From an uncultured Trichococcus sp. (GTDB taxonomy: Bacteria; Bacillota; Bacilli; Lactobacillales; Aerococcaceae): a stretch of 64,000 nucleotides of DNA. Made by a program: the position numbers and the translations under genes. The DNA is taken from contig NZ_OY760503.1 in assembly GCF_963663645.1 (NCBI RefSeq), positions 1,493,501 to 1,557,500 of the forward strand. The letters run 5' to 3'. The notes under the pieces were generated by a model. It had not been told where the DNA came from, did no database searches, and saw only the letters and a program-made list of their open reading frames with translations. Numbering within the stretch: position 1 is the stretch's first letter; each line of letters starts with the position of its first letter. Positions 62,394 through 64,000 of this stretch are shown in pieces.

Positions 62394-63572
62394 ATGTACA
62401 TTATCACAAACGGAACCATCGTGCTCGAGGATACCTTATTGGAAAATGCAGCGTTGCTGGTCGAAGGTGACGCCATCACAAAAATCATGTCGCGGCATGA
62501 AGTGGAGCAGTACGGACCGGAATACCAGGTGCTGGATGCGGACGGCGGGCTGATTGCGCCGGGCTTTGTGGACATCCATTCCGATTACATCGAGACCGTC
62601 GTATCGCCGCGGCCGACTGCGATGATGGATTTCAACATCGGTCTGCGCGAAAGCGAGCGCATCCTGATCACACACGGCGTCACGACGATGTTCCATTCGC
62701 TTTCCCTCTACAAGGAACAGGATTTCGGCGTGAAGGCGATCCGCCAGCCCAAGCACGCGAACCGATTGATTGAAGCCATCAACGCTACCCACACCAGCGA
62801 CCACATGATCCGCCACCGCGTCCATGCTCGTTTCGAAATCGACAATGTCGAGATGGTCGAGCAAGTAAAGGAGCATATCCGCAACGGCAAAATCCATCTG
62901 ATTTCTTTCATGGACCACACGCCCGGGCAAGGTCAGTACCGCAATCTGGAAATCTACAAAAAGACGATCGCCGGCTATTCGGAACTGACCGACGCGGAGG
63001 CCGAAGCCGTCATCGTCAAACGCCAGAGCAAGGAGAAAATCACTTTCGAGCAAATCGTGGAAATGGCGGAGGTCGCTTTGGCCCATGGTTTGGCTGTCGC
63101 TTCGCATGACGATGATTCCATCGAGAAACTGGAGCTGGTCAAACGCCTCGGGACGACCATCAGTGAATTTCCGATTACGCTGGAAGTGGCTGATGCGGCC
63201 CATGAAGCGGGCCTGTGGACAATCGCCGGAGCGCCGAATATCCTCTTGGGAGGGTCGCATACCGGCAACCTGAGTGCTGCCCAAGGAATCCAGGAAGGCA
63301 ACATCTCGATCCTCTGCAGCGACTACTATCCCGCTGCCTTGATCCATGCCATCTACATCATGCATCAGACGCATGGCATCAGCTTGGCGCAGATGTTCCG
63401 CATGCTGACGATCAATCCGGCCAGAGCCGTGAAGATGGACCACGAAATCGGCTCGATTGAGGAAGGCAAGAAAGCCGACTTGCTGCTGATCAAAACGAAG
63501 GATAACTATCCAGCCATCACTTCCGTCATGATCGACGGGAAAATCGTATACAGAACGGAGTACCGCCGATGA
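62394..63572 (+). CDS. phnM: Alpha-D-ribose 1-methylphosphonate 5-triphosphate diphosphatase
   Basis: 392 residues from ATG 62394 (AGGAGG 7 bases upstream). An amidohydrolase-fold enzyme: GLIAPGFVDIHSDYIETVVSPRP (metal-binding HSD variant), THGVTTMFHSL, GKIHLISFMDHTPGQGQYR, VASHDDDSIEKL, and SDYYPAALIHAIYIMH. It removes pyrophosphate from the triphosphate intermediate, giving the substrate of PhnJ. It follows phnK directly; phnL, which usually lies between, is not in the window. Confidence 0.94.
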   Translation: MYIITNGTIVLEDTLLENAALLVEGDAITKIMSRHEVEQYGPEYQVLDADGGLIAPGFVDIHSDYIETVVSPRPTAMMDFNIGLRESERILITHGVTTMFHSLSLYKEQDFGVKAIRQPKHANRLIEAINATHTSDHMIRHRVHARFEIDNVEMVEQVKEHIRNGKIHLISFMDHTPGQGQYRNLEIYKKTIAGYSELTDAEAEAVIVKRQSKEKITFEQIVEMAEVALAHGLAVASHDDDSIEKLELVKRLGTTISEFPITLEVADAAHEAGLWTIAGAPNILLGGSHTGNLSAAQGIQEGNISILCSDYYPAALIHAIYIMHQTHGISLAQMFRMLTINPARAVKMDHEIGSIEEGKKADLLLIKTKDNYPAITSVMIDGKIVYRTEYRR

Positions 63573-64000
63573 TCATCAATGAAAAAAGGCTGACGGAAGA
63601 GCCGACGATTTCACCGACAGCCAGCGTGACGAACGTCAGCTTCGATAGCTATTGCGAAATCGGTCCGCATAACTTCATCGAAAATAGCCATTTCGGCGAC
63701 TATTCCTATACCGGTCAATTCTGTTTCGTGCAGAATGCGCTGATCGGGAAGTTCGCCAACATTGCGGCAGCCGTCAGGATCGGCCCGACCGATCACCCGT
63801 ACGAACGCGCGTCGTTGCACCATTTTACTTACCGTCCGCAGATGTACGGCTTAGCCGATGGGGAGGATGAAGCGTTCTTCGATCATCGCCTCAGCCGCAT
63901 CACGACGATCGGGCACGACACCTGGATCGGCCATGGAGCCATCATCATGCCCGAAGTGACGGTCGGGAACGGCGCCATCATCGGATCCGGCGCGGTCGTC
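63569..64000 (+). CDS. Hexapeptide-repeat transferase of phosphonate clusters (3' truncated by window)
   Basis: 144 codons up to the window end, no stop. Starts at ATG 63569, overlapping the phnM stop (ATGA). Left-handed beta-helix repeats (SYCEIGPHNFIENSHFGDYSY, ALIGKFANIAAAVRIG, TIGHDTWIGHGAIIMPEVTVGNGAIIGSGAVV) and the acceptor loop with TDHPYERASLHHF place it in the xenobiotic-acetyltransferase-like group found in phn operons. It may acetylate an aminophosphonate or a pathway intermediate; unproven. Confidence 0.88.
   Translation, partial: MIINEKRLTEEPTISPTASVTNVSFDSYCEIGPHNFIENSHFGDYSYTGQFCFVQNALIGKFANIAAAVRIGPTDHPYERASLHHFTYRPQMYGLADGEDEAFFDHRLSRITTIGHDTWIGHGAIIMPEVTVGNGAIIGSGAVV

Overview
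The window looks like chromosome of a low-to-medium G+C Gram-positive bacterium of the order Lactobacillales. The gene order pcrA-ligA-camS-gatCAB, the strong AGGAGG-type ribosome sites, the lipoproteins and the absence of an outer-membrane gene set all point there. A heliorhodopsin, a de novo NAD operon and a C-P lyase operon in such a genome fit Trichococcus or another Carnobacteriaceae best; the genus is an inference. No rRNA or tRNA gene was seen.

Layout. 1-5.5 kb: end of a branched-chain amino-acid transporter with a CBS/ACT regulator, two cell-wall enzymes, a strongly altered PurK-like protein and a GntR regulator. 5.7-14.5 kb: housekeeping block pcrA-ligA-camS-gatC-gatA-gatB. 15-18.9 kb: dgkB, a VOC protein and rlmD, separated by a tandem array of 52-bp hairpin units. 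19-23.1 kb: an IS200/IS605 element (tnpA, tnpB) inserted in a recombinase remnant, followed by decayed mobile DNA. 23.4-27.3 kb: MATE transporter behind a terminator-like leader, then pflB behind paired palindromes. 27.7-30.8 kb: an NTF2-like/SDR/FAD-oxidoreductase cassette. 31-36.5 kb: accessory island with three different Fic proteins, a second-type RsgA GTPase and a DsrE-like protein. 36.9-42.9 kb: flavin oxidoreductase, AI-2E-type permease and a CNNM transporter whose last 22 codons were cut off by an IS4-family element that itself carries a 175-bp MITE. 43-46.8 kb: lipoprotein, ZIP transporter, methyltransferase/thiamine-binding pair, CPBP protease, HIT protein. 47.1-50.9 kb: class II photolyase, DUF2238 membrane protein, heliorhodopsin and a further membrane protein, all on one strand. 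51-55 kb: AhpD-like protein behind a CsoR-like site, and nadA-nadB-nadC on the minus strand behind a NiaR-like operator. 55-64 kb: DUF2202 lipoprotein, TspO-like protein, PhnF-type regulator and phnGHIJKM plus a hexapeptide transferase cut by the window end.

The most unusual signals are these. (1) PhnJ has lost three of the four cysteines of the canonical C-P lyase iron-sulfur/thiyl site, while PhnK next to it has gained an N-terminal cysteine-rich insertion. (2) Heliorhodopsin lies in an apparent operon with a DNA photolyase. (3) Three copies of a structured element with compensating stem changes lie just after stop codons and before terminators (acuB, gatB, HIT gene). (4) At least six intergenic tandem arrays share a period of 51-52 bp, each unit containing a hairpin, but have different sequences; two of them belong to a larger repeat present in inverted orientation about 28 kb apart.
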